Below, in pieces: positions 11,151 through 21,637 of a stretch of 64,000 bases of DNA. The first letter of the stretch is position 1; each line of letters begins with the position of its first letter. Origin of the DNA: Micropterix aruncella. Its lineage: Eukaryota > Arthropoda > Insecta > Lepidoptera > Micropterigidae. The position numbers were made by a program, and so were the translations under genes. The notes below the pieces were generated by a model. That model had not been told where the DNA came from, did no database searches, and saw only the letters and a program-made list of their open reading frames with translations. The stretch lies in contig OX155952.1 in NCBI GenBank assembly GCA_944548615.1, positions 31,149,458-31,213,457 on the forward strand, written 5' to 3'.

Positions 11151-11331
11151 GACTGCTTGAAGCAGTCAGGACCCGACTGCTTCAAGCTGCGACTGCATAG
11201 TGAAGTACAATCTTCTATTGATCGGCATACACGGACTGCTCGAGCAGTCGCGACCGCTTCGAGCGGTCGGCAGCTTGACGCAGTCGGTCCTGACTGCTTC
11301 AAGCAGTCCGTGTATGACCGACCTTAGTCCC
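11151..11331. repeat. Nested cluster of short palindromes (GACTGCTtnAAGCAGTC)
   Basis: Four near-perfect palindromes lie within 160 bp: gactgcttgaagcagtc (11151-11167), gactgctcgagcagtc (11234-11249), gaccgcttcgagcggtc (11252-11268) and gactgcttcaagcagtc (11292-11308). The segments 11151-11189 and 11269-11308 also pair with each other, and 'cggcatacacggactgct' (11223-11240) pairs with 'agcagtccgtgtatgaccg' (11301-11319). Palindromes are thus nested at three scales. No known element is recognised. Confidence 0.8.
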
Positions 11332-11466
11332 CTATTTCCGAAGTGTTTACATGCTATTTGCCATTTTATTAATAACCGCATTGGGCATATATGGGTTAAA
11401 AAGAATCTCCAAATTTCTACGACAATCCCTCATTTCCGAAGTGTTTACATAGCATTCGCCATTTTC
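11325..11466. repeat. Direct repeat pair, about 38 bp, 100 bp apart
   Basis: 'atttccgaagtgtttacatg' with 'ctatttgccatttt' (11332-11366) recurs as 'atttccgaagtgtttacata' with 'gcattcgccatttt' (11431-11465). It adjoins the palindrome cluster and may be part of the same structure. Confidence 0.7.
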
Positions 11467-11634
11467 CGCGAATATATAATATATTAATAGCTGCAAAATA
11501 TTTACTCGTCGTTATTTTCCGACAGCAGTGATCAACATTTCCTCTGAATCAATTTTCCTCTATTATTGTGACATAATAAGATTGATGGGTTCACATATTT
11601 ATAGCAACTTTTCCTGCTGTTATTATAGTTGATT

Positions 11635-11885
11635 TACAGAATGCGTACGGTATTTGAAGACACTTATACATGTTCTGGAGAGTTTTACTTTCCCCACCAA
11701 CCAACGATTAGGGGAAGTATTGTGAACGCGCATTTTTTTTGAGATGACGACCCCCCCCCTTGACTTACAGAATGTGTACGGTTTTTGAAGACACTTATAC
11801 ATGTTCTGGAGAGTTTTACTTTCCCCGCCAACCAACGATTAGGGGAAGTATTGTGAACGCGCATTTTTTTTTGAGATGACGCCCC
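11635..11885 (+). repeat. 126-bp tandem duplication of the left edge of family A
   Basis: Two head-to-tail units start 'ttacagaatgcgtacggt' and 'ttacagaatgtgtacggt', each containing 'atgttctggagagttttact' and 'ggggaagtattgtgaacgcg' and ending in a C-run. A third partial trace ('gagatgacgaccccc') lies at 11929. Glycine-rich minus-strand ORFs here are artefacts of the C-runs. Confidence 0.8.
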
Positions 11886-12460
11886 CCCTTCCCCCCTCCA
11901 CTCCCCCGCCTTCCCCCTCCCTTTTTTTGAGATGACGACCCCCCTCTCCCTCCCCACCCCACCGACACGATTAAGACGATTTCCAGATTAAAGTCTGTCT
12001 GTGTGTGTGCCTCCACGATAGCGCCCAAACGCTTTATCCGATCGAGCTGAAATTTGGCATGCAGGCATCATGCCAAGAGTTGATCTGATTGTGGTTGGAA
12101 TCGGCCTACCAGGGGGCGCGCTAGTCGTATGTTAATCTCGAAATATTGGACTTACAGACTTGAAATTCGGTACAGAGACGCGTCATTAGGCCGAAACCAC
12201 GTTGGTTAAAATATCTCATATACAAGCGACACAAATAATTTTCACATTCTGCCATATTTAAGAAAATACTACATCATATTATTAGCAATTTTACATCATA
12301 TTATTAGGAAATTAGCAATTTTAATACTTTGTACATAATCACTTGACACAATCATTATCGAGAGGAAGTTTGATTGGGGGAGGGGGTAGGAGGGTTGGCG
12401 CGCGGGGGAGAGGGCTTGTCTGCTTGCCGGGAAAGTCTTGGGGTGACTTTCCGGTCCGAT
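11816..12460 (+). repeat. Dispersed repeat family A, copy 3
   Basis: Left edge 'ttactttccccgccaacc', C-rich block, core 'cgatttccagattaaagtct' and 'atcggcctaccaggggg', G-rich block near 12380 and right edge 'agtcttggggtgactttcc' at 12433-12452. Matches the 4831-5410 copy along its length. Confidence 0.75.
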
Positions 12461-12484
12461 TTTTTTCTGTTTCTTATCATCAAT

Positions 12485-13145
12485 GGTGGACTATAAATTA
12501 CTCATGAAACGGAGACATGCAGTGATCGTCGATATATACACGAAACACACCGATTTGGAAATCTCCAATTTACTCAAATGCGCCCGATCCGAGTTGACCG
12601 GTAAGTCCGATCGTAAATAAATCCAATCGGAGAAATGACAGGTGGTTATGCTCACATCCTCCAGAGGTTCCTCGTGTTATGCACATGAAGTTTCACGCAA
12701 CTGTCATGGTTTTAGGTGTTGTCGGCAATGGGCATGTTATGCCACCCCCTTTCAGCAGGGGCTTCGAGTGATTGCTACCACTTTTATCGATACTGTTTTC
12801 AAATCCTGAATTGATAGTGTACGTGGGGACAGACCATACATATTCCAGCAATACTCTGCTCCTTTGCACAAAGCCATGACGACACAAGATTGGATGGCCG
12901 ATAATTTCTGACTACATCACCCCAAACTTATGGCTACCTAGCTTCCCGGACCTTAATACCCTAGACTGTTATGTAGTTGAGAGGTAGATAAATAAACACC
13001 CACATAAAACTATCTCATCGCTGAAGGATGCCATAACAACTACAATGAACAACATGAACAAAGAGCGTTCGATTCGGGCATGCAGTCGTTTCGGACCCCG
13101 AATTGAGTGCGTTATTGCTGCTAATGGGAGTTTTATTGAGTAATC
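12485..13145 (+). pseudogene. maT-like (mariner-related) transposase, heavily mutated
   Basis: Pieces of a DDE transposase can be read across several frames: VPRVMHMKFHATVMVLGVV near 12670, GDRPYIFQQYSAPLHKA near 12830, TTQDWMADNF near 12880, then traces of the PNLWPPSSPDLNPLDYY-type third catalytic block at 12905-12970, and finally an N-N-M-N-K-E piece and 'SRFRTPN'-like end by 13105. This order is that of the maT/DD37D branch of Tc1/mariner. The second catalytic Asp codon reads Tyr (QQY) and there are at least four stops and several frameshifts. Flanking termini were not found. Confidence 0.7.
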
Positions 13146-13586
13146 GTAGAGTTAAAAAGTCAGTTAACGTTAGGTAAAAGTTTAATTTAAATATATTTTG
13201 TGCTACAAATAGGGACAAACTCGTTTTAATGTCAATTTGTCCTCAAATACCGTACGCATCATGTATGTTTGAATTTCCGAAACTAACGGGATTTTCTGTC
13301 TATTTTAATGTGAACCAAATACGTAAGCCCCCCCCCCTTGACTGAGTGTCATATTATCGAAAATTAAAAATTAATTATGCATAACCCGTTTTGTTTTGTT
13401 TACCGAGAAAATTATTTCTAAACGACCACGACAACCTATTGCGGCGCCAAAGTGTTGGGATTCCTTTCAGAGTTCGGTGCATGGCGCCAACTAATACCGA
13501 TATTTTCATTTCAGTCCGATCATCCCTCTAATCGTGTTTTTATGACTAATTAGCAGCGCCATATAAGCGACGCCTATTGCGTAGCT
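13146..13586. other. No gene recognised
   Basis: AT-rich with a C-run at 13328-13337. Nothing recognised. Confidence 0.4.
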
Positions 13587-13855
13587 AGTGGGCCCGATTG
13601 CGTTTCTTTGTGAACTAAAACTAAAATTAGTCCAAGCGAACGAGACAGAGCAATATGTTAGAGCGGAATATGAAACGAACGATCGTCGATAAATACTACC
13701 TGCCGAACTTATACTAGTCCGAATAAAATCGAGCATATTTCGTGCGGTGTAAGATTTGACCTTGGCGGACACTCTGCTCTAGCGTATTGCCCTGTCTCGT
13801 TCACACCGACTAATTTCCGATTTTAGTTCACGAAGAAACGCAATCGAGCCCAGTA
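13587..13855. repeat. Inverted-repeat MITE, about 270 bp, 70-bp arms
   Basis: Left arm 'gggcccgattgcgtttcttt' through 'gaacgagacagagcaatatg' pairs with 'cgtattgccctgtctcgttc' through 'gaagaaacgcaatcgagccc'. Arms are about 85% matched by eye. Ends read TAGTGGGC and (reverse) TACTGGGC. A minus-strand ORF across the element is a by-product. Confidence 0.8.
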
Positions 13856-13975
13856 TCTATTCTAAATGTAGCGATATCTAGGAGACATTTCATTGTCTGT
13901 TTTATGAAGTTAAATTAGATTAGACTATACCATTCTAACCAAAAATAGGAAGCTCCAGTATTGCTTAAATATAAT

Positions 13976-14370
13976 ACACTTTTTACACGACTATCCAACA
14001 AAAAAGGAGTGTAAAGTGTTCAGAGTTCATCTATGTATCTTTTCCGTTTCTTTATTCTATTGTTGGTATTGTTAGAATCGTTATGTCATCTCGAGTGTCA
14101 TCTCGGTACCTTAACTGTCCAAATATCAAGTAAATAGTTGTCTAAATATCAAAATGTCAATAAATCAACATAAATATAAAGTGTTTACTGTTTAGTGTCA
14201 AATGAAAGATCTGTTTGAGTACATTCCGGAAATATGCATCTATCTCTATGGATAAATACATAAACCACAAAGATTTCATAAAAACCCGTAATAAAAATAA
14301 TTATACATATAATAGTTCACTTTCTGTCTTGTTTTTATTCTTTTTAATATATTTACTTTTTTATACGTAT
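13976..14370 (+). repeat. Dispersed repeat family C, copy 2
   Basis: Starts 'tacacgactatccaacaaaa' and 'aggagtgtaaagtgttcag', continues 'catctatgtatcttttccgt', 'ccaaatatcaagtaaata', 'gtgtcaaatgaaagatctg', and ends 'ttattctttttaatatattt'. The copy at 52437-52825 matches to the same end, so the family is about 390 bp and lacks an ORF. Confidence 0.8.
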
Positions 14371-14479
14371 AAAGCAATTTCCACTACATTTTTTTCATAT
14401 TCTTCTTTAGCCTCTCCTGGCGATGAAAATGTTTCAACGCGTAATTGGTTAAAGTTGGGACTGTATTGAGAATGCTTCA

Positions 14480-14775
14480 TGAGGACTACGTTTTTCGCCT
14501 CAAAAATTCTTTTGTCTGTCTGGCCTTGTGAGAGCTGGCACTGACACAGTGCACGATGAATGTTTTGAAGGCCTTTTTTCACCTTTTCTTCAAAGTTGAT
14601 TTTTTTCCCGTGTAAAAAAATATCGAAATTCTGAAAAAAAAATGATTGTCTATTGGAGCAAGGTCTGGCAAGTCCGGTGGGTGACCAAGAGTGTCCAGCC
14701 GCAACTCCTGCAGCTTTGCGACTGTTTGCAGTGAAATCTGTGGTTATACGTTGTCATTCAGAAGCAGTGACTATG
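14480..14775 (-). pseudogene. Mariner-like transposase C-terminal fragment
   Basis: Minus-strand translation gives LLNDNV (the LLHDNAR-type second catalytic block), a stop, TVAKLQELRLDTLGHPP, then DLPDLAPIDNHFF (the YSPDLxPxDYxLF third block), a frameshift, and FLHGKKINFEEKVKKG. The order and the 34-residue spacing fit mariner DD34D transposases; several signature residues are substituted. It is different from the mariner at 37617-38936. The element ends were not found. Confidence 0.75.
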
Positions 14776-15180
14776 AGCGATTGACCACGCTCGGTTGTGT
14801 AATCACGAGTTTCTCCATCATTGTTTGCAGTTCTTAACAGTGCAAATTTACGGTAACTGTATAGCCCGACTGCAAGAAGCTGTAATAGAAAACACCGGCA
14901 CAGGATCTCATATTTGAAAATAAAGCAAATTTTCAACATTACCATGGTTGCACAAACGAAAATATTTGAGCAAAAACAAACAACAGAAAGATAAATAAAC
15001 AGGTGATTCTTAAAAAATAATAACATGGCCTTGAATTAAAATTTATTTGAATATGAAATTCCAACTCAAACTCAAGTTATCTAAGTTTAAAGTGGCCAGT
15101 GTGAAAAAAGGTAAGGACCCAATTTTACAAAAAGCATTTCTTTTTGATTTCTTTTTGAGGACAGTATTGTAGTCATGACA
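14776..15180. other. No gene recognised
   Basis: AT-rich. The minus-strand ORF at 14754-15026 is hydrophobic and without recognisable domain; it is probably chance. Confidence 0.4.
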
Positions 15181-15405
15181 TTAAATGTTCATGTTATCTC
15201 TATTTAATAATATGGTTATGTCATCGGCATATCCTGTCGTATATAGACTGCGATTGTTTAGTCTGGCGATGAGGGTATTTACGAACAGGTCCCAGGGAAG
15301 GGGGGACACCACTTCTCCCTGCGGACACTCCTTCGAGAACGACCTAACTTCAGTGTCATCTGATATTATACAGACTGCTCTATTTCGTAGAATATTTTTC
15401 ATCCA
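15181..15405 (-). pseudogene. LINE reverse transcriptase fragment (second type)
   Basis: KECPQGEVVSPLPWDLFVN corresponds to the GCPQGGVLSPLLWNLxV block and GYADDITILL to the YADDxxIL block of R1/LOA-type non-LTR reverse transcriptases. About 75 codons survive between two stops. Gly to Lys in the first block and Leu to Pro suggest decay. Not closely related to the CR1/Jockey-type fragment at 4007-4397, judging by the two catalytic blocks. Confidence 0.8.
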
Positions 15406-15722
15406 GAACGTGACACAATAGCAATGTCACGTTAGCAGAAAAACATGTAACATTAGTAGAGCAAGAGCGATATGGGTATTTACTTATTGTAGAGTGAGTA
15501 GCAACCAGCAATGCTTCCGCATGCATATCAGTAAAGGTGAGCCCGCACCTACGCGTCGCGTCACTGGCGTCACTGCGCTGCGCGTCGCCGCGCGTCAACC
15601 GTCAAACCCCACTAGCGCGGCAGGCAACTGCAAGCAACTGCACGTAAGAGGCAAGTTGGTGCCAAACGCTCGCGGCTGAATGTCGTGCGTTATTTGCTCG
15701 TGCCTTCTAACCACAAATCAAA

Positions 15723-15776
15723 ATGGACTCGGACTACGAAGTTTTTCTGTTTGCTCTAAAAAAAATCCCTGCTTAA
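15723..15776 (+). pseudogene. Possible N-terminus of Harbinger transposase
   Basis: ATG opens MDSDYEVFLFALKKIPA and a stop follows after 17 codons. Harbinger transposases of animals often begin MDSD/MDSE followed by a hydrophobic helix, and the position just inside the left terminus is right. The assignment rests on a very short match and on context. Confidence 0.4.
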
Positions 15777-16069
15777 AAATGTATCTGATATGTAGGTATC
15801 TACTCTAAGCAAGACGTATTCTCACCAATTCGAAATTATACCTACAAAATGTTGATAGATATTTGATATTAAATACGTACAGATTAATAGCTAGGGGTTA
15901 TAGATATTCACGAAGATATGTTATTTAAGATATTTAAGAACTATGCTAGCAATAATAACAGTATCAGCTACATGATTCCGATTTCTTAATAAACTAGGTA
16001 AGTTGAAATTAAAGAAACTAAAAAATACCTGACACTCCCATATACTCACTAAATTCTTCCCATATTTAC

Positions 16070-16159
16070 CTTGCGTTTTTGGTCCATGTAATACCGGTGG
16101 GATAAATCGAAAATTTCGTCGTATTTGCTAACAAGCATTATCAATTTTTTTTCGTCCAT
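16070..16159 (-). CDS. MADF-domain protein of Harbinger element, first exon
   Basis: Minus-strand ATG at 16159 opens 30 codons reading MDEKKLIMLVSKYDEIFDLS then HRYYMDQKRK, followed by donor GTAAAT. This is the first helix and start of the second helix of a MADF (Myb/SANT-like) DNA-binding domain, the accessory protein that Harbinger transposons encode beside their transposase to help target and import it. Downstream exons are not identified, so the gene is at best partial. Confidence 0.6.
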
Positions 16160-16352
16160 GGCTCTAACTTCGTAAGCTATAGTTTATGTGATGGCATTTT
16201 AGAAAAAAAACATTTATATATGGCAATTAATAGGTTTTCATTAACTTCCTCATCATAATAATCGAGTAATCGTCATACACCAAACCCGAAATCCTCATAC
16301 ACCAAAACCCTGGAACGGCGAGACGCACCGACGAATCACCACTTGCAGTTCG

Positions 16353-16477
16353 CTAAACCGCACTTGAGCGGAGCGTCGCAGCGCTGCGCTGCGCGTCGCG
16401 TCAAAGTATTCTCGGGTGACGAACTCGGACGCGACGCGTGGCGACGCGCAGCGCCGCTCCGCTAAGGTGCGGTTTAG
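16353..16477. repeat. GC-rich hairpin inside the Harbinger remnant
   Basis: 'ctaaaccgcacttgagcgga' pairs with 'tccgctaaggtgcggtttag'; the inner parts are CG-rich (gcgtcgcgtc / gacgcgacgc). It may be a smaller MITE inserted near the right terminus, or a subterminal repeat of the host element. Confidence 0.7.
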
Positions 16478-16564
16478 TCCATACAAATCTATAGAAATAA
16501 TATTTTGTCGCGGCGCGCAGTTACGCGCAGCGCAGCGACGCGACGCGTAGGTGCGGGCTCACCT

Positions 16565-17825
16565 TAAACATGCATGTTCATCCGGGCGGGTTACTACATG
16601 GATAATAATAATATCATGAATAATTATCAATTTGATCAGGAGTGCGATATTTAATTTTCAATTGTGTGAATTCTGGGATATATAATTGAAAATAAATATG
16701 AACACAATTGTTATATATTGTTACAATAATAAATTACTGCGCACCGATTAGTCGCAGTGGCTGCTTTCAACTTCAGTAAATTCAGGTTGAGTTATAAATT
16801 CATATAAATTTTAATTCAATGCCGTATTATGCCTTTTGAAATCAGTTATTTATATGTCTTTCTGAGGTTTGTTATAGCTGGAACATTTTTATATGTGGAA
16901 TCATGGAAGTTAAAAATTATTTTTATTTTCGTATATGAAGTCCTGTGCCTGTGTTATCCATTACAGATTCTTGCAGTCTGGTACAATAGTTAACACAAAC
17001 GTGCAATGTCAAGAACTGCAAACAATGATGTCGAAGCTCGTGTTTAACAACCGAGCCTGTTAACAACCTAACAATCGCTCTTGAAACAATGGCAATGTTC
17101 CAGTAGTTGCGACTCGAGACTTCGTCACCCAACGCACTCGCCACGCCATGCTTCAACAGAATTATACTTTTTCTTACAAGGGGGGGGGGGGGGGGGGGTT
17201 GGATCAATTGCTAAGAGGCAGTGGAAAATTAAATGCATTTATGGTTTCCTGCCCTCAGTGTCACGAAACGTTACAGGTAGGTTCGTACAAAACTTACTCG
17301 ACCTTCGGAATCAGAAAGTTGCCGCATGGCGTCGATATTTAAAAATAACAAATAATAACTTTTTCCCCAGGACGCATAGTGGAATGTTACCCGGCGATGC
17401 TCGGGTATCCGCTTCTTTCCCCCCCCCCCTCCCCATACCCATGTAGTCTATGTTACTCACTGTTCCTTCAGCTATTTCTATTTTAAAAATCATATCGGTT
17501 CATTGGTCCTTTCAACATCCTATTTCGCATTTATAAAATTGTCATGGCGATCGGTTGAACGGTATATAAGTTGATGTGCTGCAGCGCCATCTGGTGGCGA
17601 GTTACAACAAAGCGAATGTTGTAAAAACCTTCTCCATGAAAAAATGCCAACTTTATGGTGATCGGTCAATAGGTTTCGGAGTCTATTAAGCTCGGACAGA
17701 CAGAAAGATATATATTAACATCCATTTTTATATACCTACATGTATTATTTCTATAGATGCGAAAATATAGATCAAATACTAAAACTGGTGCAAAAAAATA
17801 TTGTTTTTTGTCTTTGTCTAGCTTC
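16565..17825. other. No gene recognised; poly-G run of 19 at 17180-17198
   Basis: AT-rich. A 19-base G-run and a C-run at 17420-17429 create spurious Gly/Pro-rich frames on both strands. No domain is recognised. Confidence 0.5.
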
Positions 17826-17827
17826 TA

Positions 17828-19960
17828 CACTGAGAGAAATATCCTGACTTACCTTCTGATTTTGTCCTTCCAAAAGCGTTTCCTTTCAAAAAGAAGGACC
17901 TTTCCTTCCTTGTTTACCGTCCGAATCGGAAAACTGCAAAATTCCTTCCAATATTTGGAAGGAATATTTTTTTTCCATCTAATACAGAATGAAATAAGGG
18001 AAGGAAATTATTTGGAAGGATTATACCAAGTAGGAATCACCTTCTAGTAAAATATTCCCACCAAAATAGGACGGAACAATATTTTTCCTTCCACATTAAT
18101 CCTTTTAAAACGGTAAGAAATTTTTAGTGGGATAAATAACACCACTTTTCCATCTAAAATGGAAGAATTCGCTGATTATAACCTTCCATATTAGAGGTAT
18201 TTTATTTGGACGGAATATCGCGATGAAAATCCTTTCAAATTAGATCATAATATCCTTCCAAATTGATTGTAACTGCTTGGTAAGAAAATTTAAAACGGAT
18301 TAACCTTCCGTTTGTGAAATTTTTATCCAATACAGAAGAATATGTGTCTTCAAAATCAGCGGGAAATAATTGGTAGGTAAAATGTAACCGATTAACGTCC
18401 AAAAGTGTAAAAGTACACCCAATTCAGAAGTTACTTACCTTCTAAACCAGTAGATAATATCACCGGGAGAATATTCCTACTAAATAGTGGCGGAACAAAA
18501 TTATACTCCTTCTAAGTTAGTACCGTTTAATTTGTCCGGTTCTCGAAATGGTCGGAAATTTTAGAAGGGATAATCTGTATCCTTTTAAGCCAGTGGGAAA
18601 TATCAGTGATAAAAAGCGTTCCCACCAAAAAGGTCGGAACACTATTTTTCCATCTACATTTTAACCTTTTAAAACATTGAGAATTTTTGAGCAAAAAAAA
18701 TAACATCCCGATTCCATCTAAACTGGAGGATTTAGCTGATGGTAACCTTCCAAATTAGAGGTGGATGGAATACCGTGACGAGAATTCTTTCAAATTAGAC
18801 CATAATATCCTTCCAAATTGATTGTTGCCGTTTGTTAGGAAAATTTAAATCGGATTAACCTTTCGTTTGTGAAATTTTCATCAAATATAGAAGAATATGT
18901 ACCTTCAAAATCAGCGGGAAATAATTGATAGGTAAAATGTAACCGATTACCGTCCAAAAGTGATAAAAGTGCGCCCAATTCAGGAGTTACTTACCTTCTA
19001 AACCAGTACCTTCATCGGGAGAATATTCCAACTACATAGTGACGGAATAAAATTATACTCCTTCTAAGTTAGTGCTGTTTAATTTGTCCGGTTCTCGAAA
19101 TGGTCGGAAATTTTAGAAGGAATAATCTGTATACTATTAAGCCATGGTTGGATATATCAGTGATAAAAAACGTTCCCACTAAAAATGGTCGGAACAATAT
19201 TTGTCCATCTACATTTAACCTTTTAAAACAGTGAGAAATTTTCAGCAAAAAAAAATAACATTCCGATTCCATCTAAACTGGACGAATTAGCTGATGGTAA
19301 CCCTCCAAATTAGAGGTGGACAGACTATCGTGACGAGAATCCTTTCAAATTAAACGATAATATCCTTCCAAATTCATTGTTGCCGTTTTTTAGGAAAATT
19401 CAAAACGGATTAACCTTCCGTTTGTGAAATTTTCATCCAATATAGAAGAATATGTACCTTTAAAATCAGCGGGAAATAATTAGTAGGCAAAATGTGACTG
19501 ATTACCACCCAACGGTGATAAAACTTCACCCATTTTAGAAGGTACTTACTTACCTTCTAAACCAGTAGTGAATATAATCAGAAGAATACTCCTACTAAAG
19601 AGTGACGGAACAATTATACCCTTCTAAGTTATTATCGTTTAATTTAGCAGGTTCTTGATTTGGCCGGAAATTTTAGAAGGAATAATCTGTGTCCTATTAA
19701 GTCAGGGAGAAATATTCAGTAACAATAGATGATCCTACTAAAATAGAACTGAATAATATACTTTCTTTTGTATTTTATCCAATTAAAACAATAACAAATT
19801 TTCAGTGTGAAGAATAAAACCCTTTTCCATCTAAAATGGAAGAATTGGCTGACGATAACCGTCCAAAATAAGATATTTTATTTGGAAAATCTTTTTAAAT
19901 TCGATGATAATATCATTGCGAATTAAAATCTTAGGTATAAGTTAATTTTTAAAATCACGA
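17828..19960. repeat. Left arm: about 560-bp macro-repeat, 3-4 units
   Basis: The phrase 'cccaccaaaataggacgga' at 18058 recurs as 'cccaccaaaaaggtcgga' (18621), 'cccactaaaaatggtcgga' (19175) and 'cctactaaaatagaactga' (19734), giving a period of 554-563 bp. Each unit contains the same series, for example 'ggattaaccttccgtttgtg' and 'cttaccttctaaaccagta'. Within a unit, ccttc/gaagg words appear every 20-50 bases in both orientations. Confidence 0.85.
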
Positions 19961-19972
19961 ACTTCTTCCTTA

Positions 19973-20185
19973 TTAAGGACAAATTCTGCGGCTTCTTGGT
20001 CCACGATGTTTTGGCCTCTGTGAGTCCACGTCTGATTCGTATTCTTGCAAAATATTTTGAATAGCTTTAACACCATAATTTCTGACTTTCCTATGCCCCA
20101 TGTTCTTGACCTTCTTTTTTGAAAAATCTGAAATAGCTATGTGCTTAAGGAAGATACCTTTAGTTACAGTATTTTTTTCCGTTGG
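19973..20185 (-). CDS. Unrecognised exon-like frame at inner edge of left arm
   Basis: Seventy codons are open on the minus strand from a possible acceptor 'gtgttag' (20186-20192) to TAA at 19975-19973. The peptide is basic (FSKKKVKNMGHRKVRNYGVK; C-terminus RGPRSRRICP) with an acidic QEYESDVD segment. I do not recognise the family. There is no long ATG-started frame, so it would be a terminal exon. It stops just before the arm repeats begin, mirrored by the plus-strand frame at 25027-25280, which suggests both belong to the large element. Chance ORF remains possible. Confidence 0.35.
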   Translation of the reverse strand, partial: PTEKNTVTKGIFLKHIAISDFSKKKVKNMGHRKVRNYGVKAIQNILQEYESDVDSQRPKHRGPRSRRICP

Positions 20186-20539
20186 CTAACACTATCTGTT
20201 ATTTCACTACGGTTCAAATATTGCCAAAAATATAATTGTCAAAGTTTACATATACATCACCTTAACGGTGTGTGTGCTACAATTGCGTTCTGAAGTATTC
20301 CCGAAATATTCTGAATAATTTCTTCATGTCAGGGGTGTACGCGTGGTCTTCATGGGCTGCCTTGATTGGGTTATGTAAAACGCTTGATTGGGTTATGTAA
20401 AGTAGCCATAGCAAAACGTTCAAAAAAGTAATCTGTAAAGTAATGAAGATAATACTCAGGGAGATATAATACTCAGAGATCACTGTCAACCTTCCGAGTT
20501 CCGAGAACTAACTTAAATCCCTTTAGTGCAGGCTACCGG

Positions 20540-20600
20540 ATAGGAGCTGACCCGTGAGTTAGGCCGACCTAAGATCACATAAGCAGGCCATCAAGCGCCA
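20540..20600. repeat. Fragment of family D start
   Basis: 'gagctgacccgtgagttagg' and 'ccgacc' match the start of the copy at 8535-8560. Only about 60 bp are present. Confidence 0.5.
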
Positions 20601-20703
20601 AGTTGTTCGGATCCACTAGAATCCAAAACCGGACAGACAGACAGACTTTCGCTAGTTGTAGGTACATACCTTTTGTAAGTACATAAACGCTCGAAAACAT
20701 TAC

Positions 20704-20907
20704 CCTATCTTTTTACTTTTCCTACCGATTCGTCAATCTGATGGAATTACCCGTTTTTCCTTCTAAATATGCCTGGCTGGCAAAGAGAGGCCTAGAGATG
20801 TACCACCTATTTTTTACTTTTCCTACCGATTCCTCAATCCGAGGGAATTACCCGTTTATCCTACTAAATTTGACTGCGGGGCAGATACAGGCTTAGAGAT
20901 GTACCGT
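20704..20907. repeat. Tandem duplication, two units of about 102 bp
   Basis: Both units contain 'ttttacttttcctaccgatt', 'ggaattacccgttt' and 'cctagagatgtacc' or 'cttagagatgtacc' in order, about 85% alike. Confidence 0.8.
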
Positions 20908-20989
20908 CTGACACATTAATATCGAACGATCCCAAAACATCGACTCGAAATGGGTTCTTACTTTTCAGTATACAGGATGTTAGAAACGA

Positions 20990-21310
20990 CCAGGCGTATT
21001 TTTAAGGGGTGATTCTGTACATCAAACTAAACAAGATTTTTTTTTTCTTTTTGACTTTTTTATGAAAAAACATTTTTTTGGGTTTAAAAAGATTCTTTTG
21101 TATAAGAAATTATTCTACGTGATAAACGGAGTGGAGAATCATCTACAACTTTTTTTGATATTGATTTTGATTTTGATATTGATATTGACATGATATTTTT
21201 TGATGGTGTTTGTTAATGGGAAAAACAAACCTGAATATACAAAAGTTAAATAAAAAAATATTTTCCTATGCAACCAAGGCTTGAATCAAAAAAAGTTGTA
21301 GATGTTTTTC
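20990..21310. repeat. Imperfect inverted repeat related to 21924-22382
   Basis: 'gtgattctgtacatcaaact' and 'tatgaaaaaacatttttttg' match the left arm at 21957-22035, and 'aaaaaaagttgtagatgttt' at 21287-21306 matches the inner arm at 22195-22215. This is probably a second, more decayed copy of that fold-back element. Confidence 0.6.
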
Positions 21311-21344
21311 AACTTTAACGTTCACTAGAAACCTATCTATCGGG

Positions 21345-21564
21345 CCTAGCTCAGTCTTTGATTTCTAGCGTTCTGGCTACACGTATCGTGTGTTCTCCTG
21401 AAAAGTTATTTAGCAACGATTACCTAGACCGTTATGGCACCTGCACATAAAAAAATAGCCCTAGCCGCGTACTTTGACTTCTATAGTTCTGGTTACACGT
21501 TTCGCGTGTGCTCCGTCAAAGTAAGTTTGCCACGAGTACCTAGACCGTTATGGCACCTGCACTA
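21345..21564. repeat. Tandem duplication, two units of about 115 and 105 bp
   Basis: Units begin 'cctagctcagtctttgattt' and 'cctagccgcgtactttgact' and both end 'tacctagaccgttatggcac' plus 'ctgca'. A 62-aa ORF reading across the second unit is a by-product. Confidence 0.8.
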
Positions 21565-21637
21565 TCCAAACATCAAAAATAGGCCTTGCCGGGACTATTG
21601 TGGTCGCTACCATGAAAATTAAAAAAAGAAGAGGAAG

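Larger units (their letters stand above)
15535..16564. mobile_element. PIF/Harbinger element remnant, 1030 bp
   Basis: Terminal inverted repeats start 'aggtgagcccgcacctacgc' and end with its reverse complement. TAA flanks both sides (15532-15534 and 16565-16567), the 3-bp TWA target duplication of PIF/Harbinger. Inside are a short transposase-like start on the plus strand (15723) and a MADF-type exon on the minus strand (16070-16159), matching the two-gene divergent layout of Harbinger. Most of the transposase is deleted. A second inverted repeat (16353-16477) sits near the right end. Confidence 0.8.

Noticed and set aside
11623..12028. Overlapping Gly/Ser-rich minus-strand ORFs with repeated VVGxxKLSRTCISVF peptide
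   Set aside because: They come from the 126-bp tandem duplication and C-runs of family A, with no start or domain support.
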